A stretch of DNA of 64,000 nucleotides from the NCBI RefSeq assembly GCF_003326475.1, contig NZ_JPWA01000006.1, positions 107,315 to 171,314 on the forward strand, read 5' to 3'. Source of the stretch: Thalassospira xianhensis MCCC 1A02616 (GTDB lineage: Bacteria > Pseudomonadota > Alphaproteobacteria > Rhodospirillales > Thalassospiraceae). The notes under the pieces were generated by a model. That model saw only the letters and a list, made by a program, of their open reading frames with translations. It did not search any database and was not told where the DNA came from. Every line of letters starts with the position of its first letter. Positions within the stretch are counted from its first letter, which is position 1. Shown one piece after another: positions 33,153 through 41,618 of this stretch. Both the position numbers and the translations under genes were made by a program.

Positions 33153-33710
33153 ATGTCCGCGATTACACCCCTGATGCCCCGCCAGAAAGTCCCGTCCCTA
33201 TCGGTCCCAATTGTTGGCGGCGGCACATGGTCGCTTGCCGATCAGACGCCGGAAAACTTCACCATGGTTGTATTCTATCGCGGTTTGCATTGCCCGATCT
33301 GCGGTAAATACCTTAAGGACCTTGATAACAAGCTGGCCGATTTCGCCAAGCGCGGTGTCAATGTGATTGTTCTGTCCTCGGACGCCGAAGACCGTGCGAC
33401 CGAGGCCAAGCAGAAATGGGCGCTTGAAAATATCGATCTCGGTTATGGGCTTAGTCTTGAGAAAGCGCGCGAATGGGGCCTGTATATTTCGTCAAGTAAC
33501 GGTGTGACCTCGTCCGGGTTCGAAGAACCGGCCCTGTTTTCCGAGCCGGGTCTGTTCCTTGTCCGGCCCGATGGCACGCTTTATTTTGGCACGGTGCAGA
33601 CCATGCCGTTCGCCCGCCCATCCTTTGCCGAAATCCTTGGCGCGCTTGATTTCGTAATTGCCAAAAACTATCCGGCACGCGGCGAAATTGTTGATCATAC
33701 CAATCCCTGA
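33153..33710 (+). CDS. Peroxiredoxin-like (AhpC/TSA) protein
   Basis: A 185-aa thioredoxin-fold protein. The redox centre is FYRGLHCPICGKYLKDLD, a CxxC rather than the single peroxidatic Cys of standard AhpC, as seen in the AhpC/TSA family members related to peroxiredoxin-like PRX-2 proteins. It could reduce peroxides or act as a thiol reductase. No signal peptide is present. The start at 33153 is preceded by GAGGA. A 14-bp terminator follows closely, making this the last gene of the unit. Confidence 0.82.
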   Translation: MSAITPLMPRQKVPSLSVPIVGGGTWSLADQTPENFTMVVFYRGLHCPICGKYLKDLDNKLADFAKRGVNVIVLSSDAEDRATEAKQKWALENIDLGYGLSLEKAREWGLYISSSNGVTSSGFEEPALFSEPGLFLVRPDGTLYFGTVQTMPFARPSFAEILGALDFVIAKNYPARGEIVDHTNP

Positions 33711-33737
33711 TCACCTCAAAGCCACATGACAAAACAA

Positions 33738-33776
33738 AACAGGCCGGTTTCAGGGAAATGAAACCGGCCTGTTTTT
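33738..33776. terminator. Strong bidirectional terminator
   Basis: AACAGGCCGGTTTC / GAAACCGGCCTGTT, a 14-bp perfect stem with an 8-nt loop, flanked by T5 on the plus strand and an A-rich run on the other side. It ends the peroxiredoxin gene and probably SURF1. Confidence 0.9.
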
Positions 33777-33837
33777 CATTTCGGGATGTTCAACCTCGGC
33801 GGCCCTAGCTGGCATAGCCTCAGTACCGATTGCCCCC

Positions 33838-34608
33838 TTAATCCGTATCGCTATCGTCTTCCTTGCGCAGACGTGGTCGCAACACGATCCAGGCCGCCAC
33901 CAGCGTCAGCGCCGCCATGCCAAACCACGTGATGGCATACATCAGATGATTGTTGGGGAAACTGATCCGCGTCAGGCCACCAACCGGCAGCTTGCCGGGA
34001 TTGTTACTGCCATCGGCATCAATGAAATATGGTGCAACATCATCCGGGTTGAGGCCGCGTTTGGCCGCCATGGCGCGCACATCGCGTGAATACCAGCGAT
34101 CTTCGTCGGGCACGTTGTCCCGGATAAAAGTACCACCCGGCTCATCCATCCGCAAAAGGCCGGTAACCCGCGTATCGCCCGAAACCGTGCCCTCGGCCCG
34201 GCTATCGGGTTCGCGGCGGTCTGTCGGAACAAAACCGCGATTGATCATGATGATCGTGCCATCGACCCGCTCAAACGGGGTCATCACCCAATATCCCGCA
34301 CCATAATCGGTGGCGGCATAAACGTGGCTTTCAAGATCATTGCGGTAATGGCCCAGCAGGGTGACCTTGCGGTATTCGTCGCGTTCACGGGTGACATTTT
34401 CCCAGTCGGCCCGGTCCGGTGCGGTTAACGGATCGCCATGTACGCGGGCATCAACCCGTTCAATCAGATCCAGCTTCCACGCCCGGCGTTCAACCTGCCA
34501 GATGCCAAGTGCCGAAAAACCTGAAAACAGGATCGCGGCCAGAATGCAAACCACGATACGGGTTCTGGTCGACGGTCGTGTACCGGTGGACAATTGGGTA
34601 TCAGCCAT
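33838..34608 (-). CDS. SURF1-family oxidase assembly protein
   Basis: A 256-aa membrane protein with one TM at each end (residues 17-37 and about 220-240) enclosing a periplasmic domain. Family signatures are LGIWQVERRAWKLDLIERVD and the C-terminal HLMYAITWFGMAALTLVAAW. SURF1 helps insert or deliver heme into heme-copper oxidase subunit I. It follows cyoD on the same strand, but an intrinsic terminator lies between, so it may depend on read-through or its own promoter. In alphaproteobacteria SURF1 genes occur with both aa3 and bo3 operons. Confidence 0.9.
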   Translation of the reverse strand: MADTQLSTGTRPSTRTRIVVCILAAILFSGFSALGIWQVERRAWKLDLIERVDARVHGDPLTAPDRADWENVTRERDEYRKVTLLGHYRNDLESHVYAATDYGAGYWVMTPFERVDGTIIMINRGFVPTDRREPDSRAEGTVSGDTRVTGLLRMDEPGGTFIRDNVPDEDRWYSRDVRAMAAKRGLNPDDVAPYFIDADGSNNPGKLPVGGLTRISFPNNHLMYAITWFGMAALTLVAAWIVLRPRLRKEDDSDTD

Positions 34609-34639
34609 TGCGTTGGACCTTCAAAACATCATCGGAACG

Positions 34640-34674
34640 AAAAAGGGCGCGATACCGGTAAAAGTATCGCGCCC
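34640..34674 (-). terminator. Intrinsic terminator between cyoD and SURF1
   Basis: GGGCGCGATAC / GTATCGCGCCC, an 11-bp perfect stem with an 8-nt loop, followed by TTTTT on the minus strand. Confidence 0.87.
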
Positions 34675-34693
34675 CCTATGACATAAGCCAAGC

Positions 34694-35086
34694 CTAGCCG
34701 AAGCTTCGGATCATTTCATGATCCATCTGCGGCATCATGTTGGTGTTCAGGTGATACATCACCCACAGCGAACCGGCGATGGCAATCGCCACGATCACAA
34801 GGGTAAAGATCAGCGCCAGCATGTTCCAGCCGCCTTCGGACTTGGTATTCATGTGCAGGAAGTAGACCATATGGACGACGATCTGCACGACACCAAGGCC
34901 CATGATCCAGGCCGCGGTTGCCACCTTGCTGTCCAGAACCCCGTCCATCACCAGCCAGAACGGGATGGCGGTCAGGATTACCGACAGGATGAAACCGATC
35001 AGATAGCTGTTGAAAGTGCCGTGGCTGGCACCGTCGCCATGATCGTGACCGTGATGGTCATCATGTGCATGAGAATGCGTGCTCAT
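34694..35086 (-). CDS. cyoD: Cytochrome bo3 ubiquinol oxidase subunit IV
   Basis: A 130-aa subunit with three TM helices (SYLIGFILSVILTAIPFWLV, AWIMGLGVVQIVVHMVYFLH, MLALIFTLVIVAIAIAGSLW). It stabilises the binuclear centre of the quinol oxidase. The N terminus is unusually rich in His and Asp (STHSHAHDDHHGHDHGDG) and could bind metal. Its ATG overlaps the cyoC stop by 4 nt. This is the last gene before the cyo terminator. Confidence 0.94.
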   Translation of the reverse strand: MSTHSHAHDDHHGHDHGDGASHGTFNSYLIGFILSVILTAIPFWLVMDGVLDSKVATAAWIMGLGVVQIVVHMVYFLHMNTKSEGGWNMLALIFTLVIVAIAIAGSLWVMYHLNTNMMPQMDHEMIRSFG

Positions 35087-35703
35087 CCCAGAACTCCCAG
35101 CAGGTAAACAACGGAAAAGACGCCGATCCAGATCACGTCAAGGAAGTGCCAGAACAGCGAAAGGCACATCAGGCGACGCTTGTTTTCCGGAACCAGTCCG
35201 CGCTTGCCAACCTGAACCATCAGGGTGACCAGCCAGATGATCCCGAACGTCACGTGCAGGCCGTGGGTCGCAACCAGCGTATAGAACGACGACAGGAAGC
35301 CACTGCGCATCGGGGTGGCACCGATATGCCACAGGTGATGGAACTCATAAAGTTCCAGCCCGACGAAGGCGATACCGAACAGGCCGGTAATCGCCAGCCA
35401 CATCTGGGTTCCCTTGATGCTGCCCTTTTCCATCGCCAGCATGGCAAAGCCATAGGTGATAGAGGAAAACAGCAGCATCGAGGTGTTGATCGCAACCAGT
35501 TCCAGATCGAAAAGATCCGCCGGTGAAGGCCCGGCCGCATAATTGCGGCCAAGCACGCCATGGGTTGCAAACAGGATCGCAAAGATGAGGCAGTCGCTCA
35601 TCAGATAGAGCCAGAAGCCAAGCATCGTCCCGTTCTGCGGGTGATGCTCTTCCTTCAGGTAAAAGACCGGCGCTTCGGTCTGAGAGGCAGTTGTATTCGC
35701 CAT
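35083..35703 (-). CDS. cyoC: Cytochrome bo3 ubiquinol oxidase subunit III
   Basis: A 206-aa subunit III with five TM helices. Signatures include GFWLYLMSDCLIFAILFATH near residue 28, FVGLELYEFHHL, THGLHVTFGIIWL and a C-terminal FWHFLDVIWIGVFSVVYLLG. I chose the ATG at 35703, six nt after AAGGGA; an ATG two codons upstream is too close to that site. It starts 10 nt after the cyoB stop and overlaps cyoD. Confidence 0.95.
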   Translation of the reverse strand: MANTTASQTEAPVFYLKEEHHPQNGTMLGFWLYLMSDCLIFAILFATHGVLGRNYAAGPSPADLFDLELVAINTSMLLFSSITYGFAMLAMEKGSIKGTQMWLAITGLFGIAFVGLELYEFHHLWHIGATPMRSGFLSSFYTLVATHGLHVTFGIIWLVTLMVQVGKRGLVPENKRRLMCLSLFWHFLDVIWIGVFSVVYLLGVLG

Positions 35704-35713
35704 TGTCATTCCC

Positions 35714-37723
35714 TTACGCCTGCTGCTTTGCCAGAAGGGCGGTACGTTCGTCTTCGGTTGCAACAACTTCGCTGGCCGGGATGTGGTAATCACGGTTGTA
35801 GTTGAAGGTGTGTGCAATCGCGGTACCGATCAGGGCAATGAAGCTGACGGCGGCAAGCCACCAGATATGCCAGATCAGCGCGAAACCAAGGACAAGCGAC
35901 ATACCGGCTAGGATCGCACCGGCACCGGTGTTTTTCGGCATGTGAATGTCGAGGAAACCGGAAGTCGGACGGACATAGCCGCGCTTTTTCATATCAGCCC
36001 AAGCGTCAAGATCGTGAACGACCGGGGTAAAGGCAAAGTTGTATGCCGGGGGGGGCGACGAGGTCGACCATTCCAGCGTACGACCATCCCACGGATCGCC
36101 TGTTTCATCCCGCAGTTCTTCGCGCTTGATGAAGGATACGACCAGCGACATCAGGAACGATGCGATACCAATGGCAATCAGAACCGCACCAAACGCGGCA
36201 ATGATGAACCAGATTTGCAAAGAGCCGTCATCGAAATGGTTCATGCGGCGGGTAACACCCATCAGGCCCAGAACATAAAGCGGCATGAAGGCGAAATAGA
36301 ACCCGACCAGCCAGAACCAGAAGGACATTTTGCCCCAGAACGGATCAAGCTTGTAACCGAATGCTTTCGGGAACCAGTAAACGATACCGGCAAACATCCC
36401 GAACACCACGCCACCGATGATGACATTGTGGAAATGCGCAATCAGGAACAGGCTGTTATGCAGCACGAAGTCGGCCGGCGGCACTGCCAGCATCACACCG
36501 GTCATGCCACCGATCACGAAGGTCAGCATAAAGCCCATCGTCCACAGCATCGGAACGTCAAAGCTGATGCGGCCCTTATACATGGTGAACAGCCAGTTGA
36601 AGATCTTGGCGCCGGTCGGGATCGAGATGATCATCGTCGTGATGCCAAAGAAGGCGTTCACACTGGCACCCGACCCCATGGTGAAGAAGTGGTGCAGCCA
36701 GACCAGATAGGACAGGATGGTAATAACGATCGTCGCATAAACCATCGAGCTGTAACCGAACAGCCGTTTGCGGCAGAAGGTCGAAACCACTTCGGAAAAC
36801 ACGCCAAACGCCGGCAGGATCAGGATGTAAACTTCCGGGTGACCCCAGATCCAGATCAGGTTCACATACATCATGGCGTTACCGCCAAGATCATTGGTGA
36901 AGAAGTTCATGTCGAGATAACGGTCAAGCGACAGCAGAACCAGAACCGCGGTCAGAACCGGGAAGGCGGCAACAATCAGGATGTTGGTGCAAAGCGAGGT
37001 CCAGGTGAAGACCGGCATCTTCATCATCGACATGCCCGGTGCGCGCATCTTGACGATGGTCACAATCAGGTTCACGCCCGACAACAATGTACCGACACCC
37101 GCAATCTGCAAGGCCCAGATATAGTAATCGACCCCGACGCCCGGACTGTAAACAATGTCTGAAAGCGGCGGATAGGCCAGCCAGCCGGTTTTGGCGAACT
37201 CGCCGACAAACAGCGAGATCATGACCGTGATCGCACCGGCAGTCGTCATCCAGAAACTGAAATTGTTCAGGAACGGGAAGGCGACGTCACGCGCGCCAAT
37301 CTGAAGCGGCACGACGAAGTTCATAAGCCCCGTCACCAGCGGCATCGCCACGAAGAAGATCATGATCACGCCGTGGGCGGTAAATATCTGGTCGTAGTGA
37401 TCTGGCGGCAGGTAACCAGCAACATCGCCAAAGGCGATCGCCTGCTGGGCACGCATCATGATCGCGTCGGCAAAGCCGCGCAGCAGCATGACAAGGGCCA
37501 GAATGATATACATGATACCGATCTTTTTATGATCGATAGATGTGATCCACTCGCGCCAGAGATATCCCCAAAGCTTGAAATAGGTCAGCGCGCCGAGAAC
37601 GACGATACCACCCAGAACAACCCCCGCGAATGTCACGGCCAGAATCGGCTCGTGGAACATCGGGAAGGAGTCGAGTGAAAGCCGGCCAAATATAAAATGC
37701 AAAAGGTCCGGATTTGAAAACAT
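35714..37723 (-). CDS. cyoB: Cytochrome bo3 ubiquinol oxidase subunit I
   Basis: A 669-aa heme-copper oxidase core subunit with about fifteen TM helices. It carries heme b, heme o and CuB, reduces O2 to water and pumps protons. Ligand motifs are [15 protein letters not shown] (low-spin heme His), [17 protein letters not shown] (CuB His and cross-linked Tyr), [10 protein letters not shown] (CuB His pair) and [10 protein letters not shown] (heme His pair). The ATG at 37723 has GAAGAG eight bases upstream. The length is close to E. coli CyoB. A large open frame on the opposite strand here is an artefact. Confidence 0.97.
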   Translation of the reverse strand: MFSNPDLLHFIFGRLSLDSFPMFHEPILAVTFAGVVLGGIVVLGALTYFKLWGYLWREWITSIDHKKIGIMYIILALVMLLRGFADAIMMRAQQAIAFGDVAGYLPPDHYDQIFTAHGVIMIFFVAMPLVTGLMNFVVPLQIGARDVAFPFLNNFSFWMTTAGAITVMISLFVGEFAKTGWLAYPPLSDIVYSPGVGVDYYIWALQIAGVGTLLSGVNLIVTIVKMRAPGMSMMKMPVFTWTSLCTNILIVAAFPVLTAVLVLLSLDRYLDMNFFTNDLGGNAMMYVNLIWIWGHPEVYILILPAFGVFSEVVSTFCRKRLFGYSSMVYATIVITILSYLVWLHHFFTMGSGASVNAFFGITTMIISIPTGAKIFNWLFTMYKGRISFDVPMLWTMGFMLTFVIGGMTGVMLAVPPADFVLHNSLFLIAHFHNVIIGGVVFGMFAGIVYWFPKAFGYKLDPFWGKMSFWFWLVGFYFAFMPLYVLGLMGVTRRMNHFDDGSLQIWFIIAAFGAVLIAIGIASFLMSLVVSFIKREELRDETGDPWDGRTLEWSTSSPPPAYNFAFTPVVHDLDAWADMKKRGYVRPTSGFLDIHMPKNTGAGAILAGMSLVLGFALIWHIWWLAAVSFIALIGTAIAHTFNYNRDYHIPASEVVATEDERTALLAKQQA

Positions 37724-37815
37724 CGGATTACTCTTCTTTTCGATGCGGCAACGCACCGGCTAGGCCGGTGCGCGAACCGCGAAGGGCCGGTCGACTTACA
37801 TCAACCGGCACTGCT

Positions 37816-38946
37816 TCAGAACCCTGTCGACACACCGGCAGGAACGGGGCTGAACCGGTCATCTTCAACACCGTTGTCAAACAACGGGATCGAAGAAATT
37901 TCCTGGCTCAGACCACCTGACGGTGTGGTGCAAAGCGTTGCCACATAAGATTTGGTTGACGGCAAAGGCTGGCTGCCGCGTTCACGCGGGGTATCGTATG
38001 TCAGCGACATAACGTTATAGATCCCCGCAATACCGCCGCCGCCCTTTCTGTCGATATCCATCATCTCGTTCATGCACATCTTCGATTGATCGACGCACAT
38101 ATTCAGGATTGCCTGATAAAGTTCCGGATCGACATTGCCGAAATAATGAACCGGTTCGGCGATGCTCGGCTTTTCAAGTTCGAGATATTCCGAACGGCCA
38201 AGACCGCGGCTATCCTCTCTCACCTTCGCAACCCAGTCATCAAAGCCTGCGTCGCTCAGCCCGTGGAACTTGAAGCGCATGTGCGAGAAGCCCTCGCCGC
38301 TATAGTTCGCCGAGAACCCGTCATAGACACCTTCTTCGTTGATCACGGCATGGAGCTTGGTTTCCATACCGGCCATCGAATAGATCATCCCCGCCAGTGC
38401 CGGAATGTAGAAGGAGTTCATAATGCCGGAAGAAGTGATCTTGAACTGGATCGGGGTATCAATCGGTGCGGCCAGCTCGTTGATGGTCGCAATACCCTGT
38501 TCGGGATAGATGAACAGCCATTTCCAATCAAGGGAAACGACTTCCACCACCATCGGCTTGTGATCTTTTTCAAGCGGACGTTCCGCATCGATACGATCCA
38601 GCGGGCGGTAAGGATCCAGAGTGTGTGTACTGACCCAGGTGATCGCACCCAGCGCGATAATGATCGCAAGCGGGGCAGACCAGATGACAATTTCCAGCTT
38701 GGTGGAATGGTGCCATTCAGGATCGTACTCTGCATCCTTGTTGGATTGACGGTATTTCCAGGCAAAGAACACAGTCAGCGCCATCACCGGAAGGATGATG
38801 ATCAGCATCAGGATCGTGGAAACAACGATAAGGTCGGCTTGCTGTGACGCAATATCACCAGACGGGTCCATCACGACCAGATTACATCCGGTCAGTAACG
38901 TGAACACAGAAGCAATTGCGACGCCGCGTGCAAGTTTTGAAAGCAT
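37816..38946 (-). CDS. cyoA: Cytochrome bo3 ubiquinol oxidase subunit II
   Basis: A 376-aa lipoprotein subunit. The signal peptide ends at the lipobox LLTGC (Cys 21). Two TM helices (about 40-62 and 86-106) anchor a periplasmic cupredoxin domain. The CuA site is absent: the usual Cys pair region reads ANYSGEGFSHMRFKFHG, as in quinol rather than cytochrome c oxidases. VSLDWKWLFIYPEQGIATIN is typical CyoA. A C-terminal extension with several Cys residues (NMCVDQSKMCMNEMMDID) makes it longer than E. coli CyoA (about 315 aa). It is first in cyoABCD, with no cyoE in the window. Confidence 0.95.
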   Translation of the reverse strand: MLSKLARGVAIASVFTLLTGCNLVVMDPSGDIASQQADLIVVSTILMLIIILPVMALTVFFAWKYRQSNKDAEYDPEWHHSTKLEIVIWSAPLAIIIALGAITWVSTHTLDPYRPLDRIDAERPLEKDHKPMVVEVVSLDWKWLFIYPEQGIATINELAAPIDTPIQFKITSSGIMNSFYIPALAGMIYSMAGMETKLHAVINEEGVYDGFSANYSGEGFSHMRFKFHGLSDAGFDDWVAKVREDSRGLGRSEYLELEKPSIAEPVHYFGNVDPELYQAILNMCVDQSKMCMNEMMDIDRKGGGGIAGIYNVMSLTYDTPRERGSQPLPSTKSYVATLCTTPSGGLSQEISSIPLFDNGVEDDRFSPVPAGVSTGF

Positions 38947-39149
38947 GCGCTTGTACTTTGTCAGTCTCTGGAAGATGTTCTCACAAACAACCATATGCTT
39001 GCGAGCCGCATAACCAGCCCACCGGACCGGCACGCGTCGTACCCCAACCGTAGCGGCATATAGGAATTCAAATTCCAAACTTCCACGGAAGAGACACAAA
39101 TTCGGCGAACTTTTTTCACAAATTCACCAGCAGAAAATTTCGCTCACTT

Positions 39150-39176
39150 GCTATAGCTGCGCCGCAACAATGTCAA
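39150..39176 (-). promoter_or_regulatory. Candidate cyo promoter
   Basis: On the minus strand a perfect TTGACA (39176-39171) is followed after 15 nt by TATAGC (39155-39150). The spacer is short, which suggests a regulated promoter or that another -10 is used. Confidence 0.45.
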
Positions 39177-39233
39177 GCAGGCCGCCAAACATAGGCTGGT
39201 GTTTATGACAATTATCAAAAAGTTGTAAACCAT

Positions 39234-39247
39234 GCGTTGTGCAACGC
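39234..39247. promoter_or_regulatory. 14-nt inverted repeat, candidate operator
   Basis: GCGTTG tg CAACGC is perfect. It lies 17 nt upstream of the predicted -35 of the transporter gene and 58 nt upstream of the predicted cyo -35, so one regulator could control both. Confidence 0.45.
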
Positions 39248-39263
39248 AACACAATAATTGACA

Positions 39264-39292
39264 CTGACGTTTGCAATTCACATGTCTATAAT
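39264..39292 (+). promoter_or_regulatory. Candidate promoter of the MHS-type transporter gene
   Basis: CTGACG (39264-39269), a 17-nt spacer and a perfect TATAAT (39287-39292), 67 nt before the GTG start. Confidence 0.6.
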
Positions 39293-39358
39293 TAGACTCG
39301 ATCCAATCAAGAAGGGTCCAATGAGAAGCAATGAAGTCAGATATTTAGGGAGACAGGC

Positions 39359-40699
39359 GTGACCCAATCCACTCATTCCTTAGCGACCTCCACCTCCTCG
39401 GGTCTGGAACGCGACGCACGCCAACACTCGGCTGGCACAGTCAACGATCCCGGTCAGATCGCGCTTGGCGTGATTATCGGCCGGTCGTCGGAATTTTTCG
39501 ATTTCTTCGTTTATTGCATCGCATCGGTGCTGGTGTTCCCCCAACTTCTGTTCCCCGGCGAAAGCGCAATAGTCGGCACCATCCATTCCTTCTTTATATT
39601 CTCGCTCGCTTTCATCGCCCGCCCGATCGGCTCCCTCGTCTTCATGACGGTGGACCGCCGGTATGGCCGCGGCACGAAGCTGACCGTTGCAATGTTCCTG
39701 CTTGGCGGTTCAACCGCTGCGATGGCCTTTTTGCCAAGCTTTGACAGTGCGGGCATGTTTGCGATCTATCTGCTCTGTGTACTCCGCTTTGCGCAGGGGC
39801 TTGCACTTGGTGGCGCGTGGGATGGTCTTGCGTCCCTGCTGGCGCTCAATGCGCCCGACAATCGCAAGGGCTGGTACGCGATGATGCCACAGCTTGGCGC
39901 ACCGCTTGGCTTCATTCTGGCATCCTCGCTGTTTGCCTACCTGATCCTGACCCTGTCGCCCGAGGACTTCCTCGCATTCGGCTGGCGCTATGCCTTCTTT
40001 GTTGCGTTTGCGATCAACGTGGTGGCGCTGTTTGCCCGTTTGCGTCTGGTGGCGACATCAGAATTCGGAAGTCTGCTTGAAAAGAACGAACTGCAGGCCG
40101 TCCGTGTCCGCGACACCATCCGCCATAACGGTCGGACAGTGCTTCTTGGCGCGCTCGTTCCGCTGGTAAGCTACGCGCTGTTCCATCTGGTCACCGTCTT
40201 CGCTCTTAGCTGGGTCGTACTTTATACCCCAGCCAACCCGGGACAGTTCCTGTTGACCCAGGGTGTTGGTGCGGTGCTTTGTGCCCTTGGCATCATCGCA
40301 TCGGGCTTCATCGCCGATCAGATCGGCCGTCGTCGCCTGCTGGGTTATTCGGCGGCCATCATCGCGGCCGGTGCCCTTCTGACGCCGCTTCTCTACGCCT
40401 ATAACATCATCAATGAAGGTATGATCGTTCTGGGTGGCTTTGCAGTTCTGGGTCTGTGCTTTGGTCAGGCGGCCGGTACACTGGCATCGAACTTCAAACG
40501 CGAATACCGCTATACCGGTTCGGCCCTGACATCCGACCTTGCATGGTTGCTTGGTGCCGGTTTCGCCCCGTTGATCGCCCTTCTGCTCTGCGTGGCCTAT
40601 GGCCCGATTGGCGTTGGAGCGTATCTGCTTTCGGGGGCGGCGGTAACGTTGCTCGTCCTGCATTTCAACAAGCAGTTCGGACAGAAAAACACCGACTGA
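39359..40699 (+). CDS. MFS transporter, metabolite:H+ symporter-like
   Basis: A 446-aa transporter with twelve TM helices. The N-terminal GVIIGRSSEFFDFFVYCIAS and the loop RPIGSLVFMTVDRRYGRGTK match the MHS (shikimate/alpha-ketoglutarate/proline permease) branch. The start is GTG at 39359 with GGGAGA upstream. It diverges from cyoABCD, sharing a 412-bp control region; an MFS gene in this position beside cyo operons is familiar from other alphaproteobacteria. The substrate is unknown; a small carboxylate is a reasonable guess. Confidence 0.85.
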   Translation: MTQSTHSLATSTSSGLERDARQHSAGTVNDPGQIALGVIIGRSSEFFDFFVYCIASVLVFPQLLFPGESAIVGTIHSFFIFSLAFIARPIGSLVFMTVDRRYGRGTKLTVAMFLLGGSTAAMAFLPSFDSAGMFAIYLLCVLRFAQGLALGGAWDGLASLLALNAPDNRKGWYAMMPQLGAPLGFILASSLFAYLILTLSPEDFLAFGWRYAFFVAFAINVVALFARLRLVATSEFGSLLEKNELQAVRVRDTIRHNGRTVLLGALVPLVSYALFHLVTVFALSWVVLYTPANPGQFLLTQGVGAVLCALGIIASGFIADQIGRRRLLGYSAAIIAAGALLTPLLYAYNIINEGMIVLGGFAVLGLCFGQAAGTLASNFKREYRYTGSALTSDLAWLLGAGFAPLIALLLCVAYGPIGVGAYLLSGAAVTLLVLHFNKQFGQKNTD

Positions 40700-40722
40700 T
40701 TGATCTTTCCCGATGTGAAACG

Positions 40723-40758
40723 AAACACCCCCGGCAGTCATCTACTGGGGGTGTTTTT
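40723..40758 (+). terminator. Intrinsic terminator of the MHS-type transporter gene
   Basis: AAACACCCCC / GGGGGTGTTT, a 10-bp stem with a 14-nt loop and T5. Confidence 0.88.
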
Positions 40759-40773
40759 GTTAAAATCGGATTA

Positions 40774-41466
40774 TCAGCTGTAATTCGACGGGAACAGCGC
40801 ACGTTTGGCAATGTCATCCATTTCCGATTTGAAGGCATGCTCACTGCCAACCTTGCGTGCCCGCTCCACCGCCAGGCGGGCGCAGATGCCCTGATACCAT
40901 TTTTTCAGGTTCGGATAGGGGTCAAGCGGCGCGTCACTTTTCATGACGAATGCCGCCCGCTCGATCCAGCCCCAAAGCGACATATCGGCAATGGTGTAAC
41001 TGTCACCGACAACAAATTCGCGCTGGGCAAGGTGATCATCCATCACCTTGTAATGGCGTTCGATTTCCTTGCGATAGCGGTTCACGCCGTAATCGTTGCC
41101 CGCCGGTGCTACATGCTGGAAATGCACCGCCTGCCCAGAAAACGGGCCAAGGCCCGATGCAATAAACATCAACCAGGACAGCAATTCTCCACGATCTTCC
41201 GCCGCACCAAGAAACTTTCCGGTCTTTTCCGCCAGATAAATCAGGATGGCGTTTGAATCAAAAACCCGGGTTTCCTTGCCGCCCGCCCCGTCGGTATCGA
41301 CAATCGCCGGGACCTTGCCATTCGGGTTGATCGCACGAAACTCGGAACTGTGCTGTTCGCCCTTTTTGGTGTCGATCGGCACGATTTCATAAGGCAGACC
41401 AGCTTCTTCAAGGAAAAGCGAAATCTTGGCCGGGTTCGGGGTCGGATGGAAATAAAAGCGGATCAT
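40774..41466 (-). CDS. Glutathione S-transferase family protein
   Basis: A 230-aa GST with a thioredoxin-like N domain (YFHPTPNPAKISLFLEEAGL then NPNGKVPAIVDTDG and ETRVFDSNAILIYLAEKTG, the glutathione-binding Val-Pro and Glu/Asp-Ser) and an all-helical C domain (FVVGDSYTIADMSLWGWIE, the N-capping Asp motif). The start is preceded by AGGAG. It is arranged head-to-head with a second GST gene 152 bp away, and the two share an N-terminal pattern, so they look like an inverted paralogous pair. Substrates are unknown. Confidence 0.9.
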   Translation of the reverse strand: MIRFYFHPTPNPAKISLFLEEAGLPYEIVPIDTKKGEQHSSEFRAINPNGKVPAIVDTDGAGGKETRVFDSNAILIYLAEKTGKFLGAAEDRGELLSWLMFIASGLGPFSGQAVHFQHVAPAGNDYGVNRYRKEIERHYKVMDDHLAQREFVVGDSYTIADMSLWGWIERAAFVMKSDAPLDPYPNLKKWYQGICARLAVERARKVGSEHAFKSEMDDIAKRALFPSNYS

Positions 41467-41618
41467 CGGGCTCTCCTGATAAGGGGGGCGAAACCGTATT
41501 TTTCGCCTGCCCTTGAATTATGGAATGATCAGTTTAAATTGACGTATCAGAAACGTGTTGGCAAGGTCATAGTTTGAGATGAGCCACACATCACGAAAGT
41601 CAAAGGAGGCTTCGCCCC

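Larger units (their letters stand above)
38947..39358. other. Divergent cyoA / transporter intergenic region, 412 bp
   Basis: An AT-rich region with predicted promoters on both strands, an inverted repeat GGAATT ca AATTCC at 39063-39076 in the cyoA leader, and GCGTTG tg CAACGC at 39234-39247. Poly-T/A tracts occur around 39110-39140. No RNA gene or ORF is supported here. Confidence 0.5.

Noticed and set aside
35942..37162. A 406-codon open frame on the plus strand inside cyoB
   Set aside because: It is fully antisense to a highly conserved oxidase gene, is rich in His, Gln, Asn and Arg as expected from reverse-complement of hydrophobic codons, and shows no family motif.
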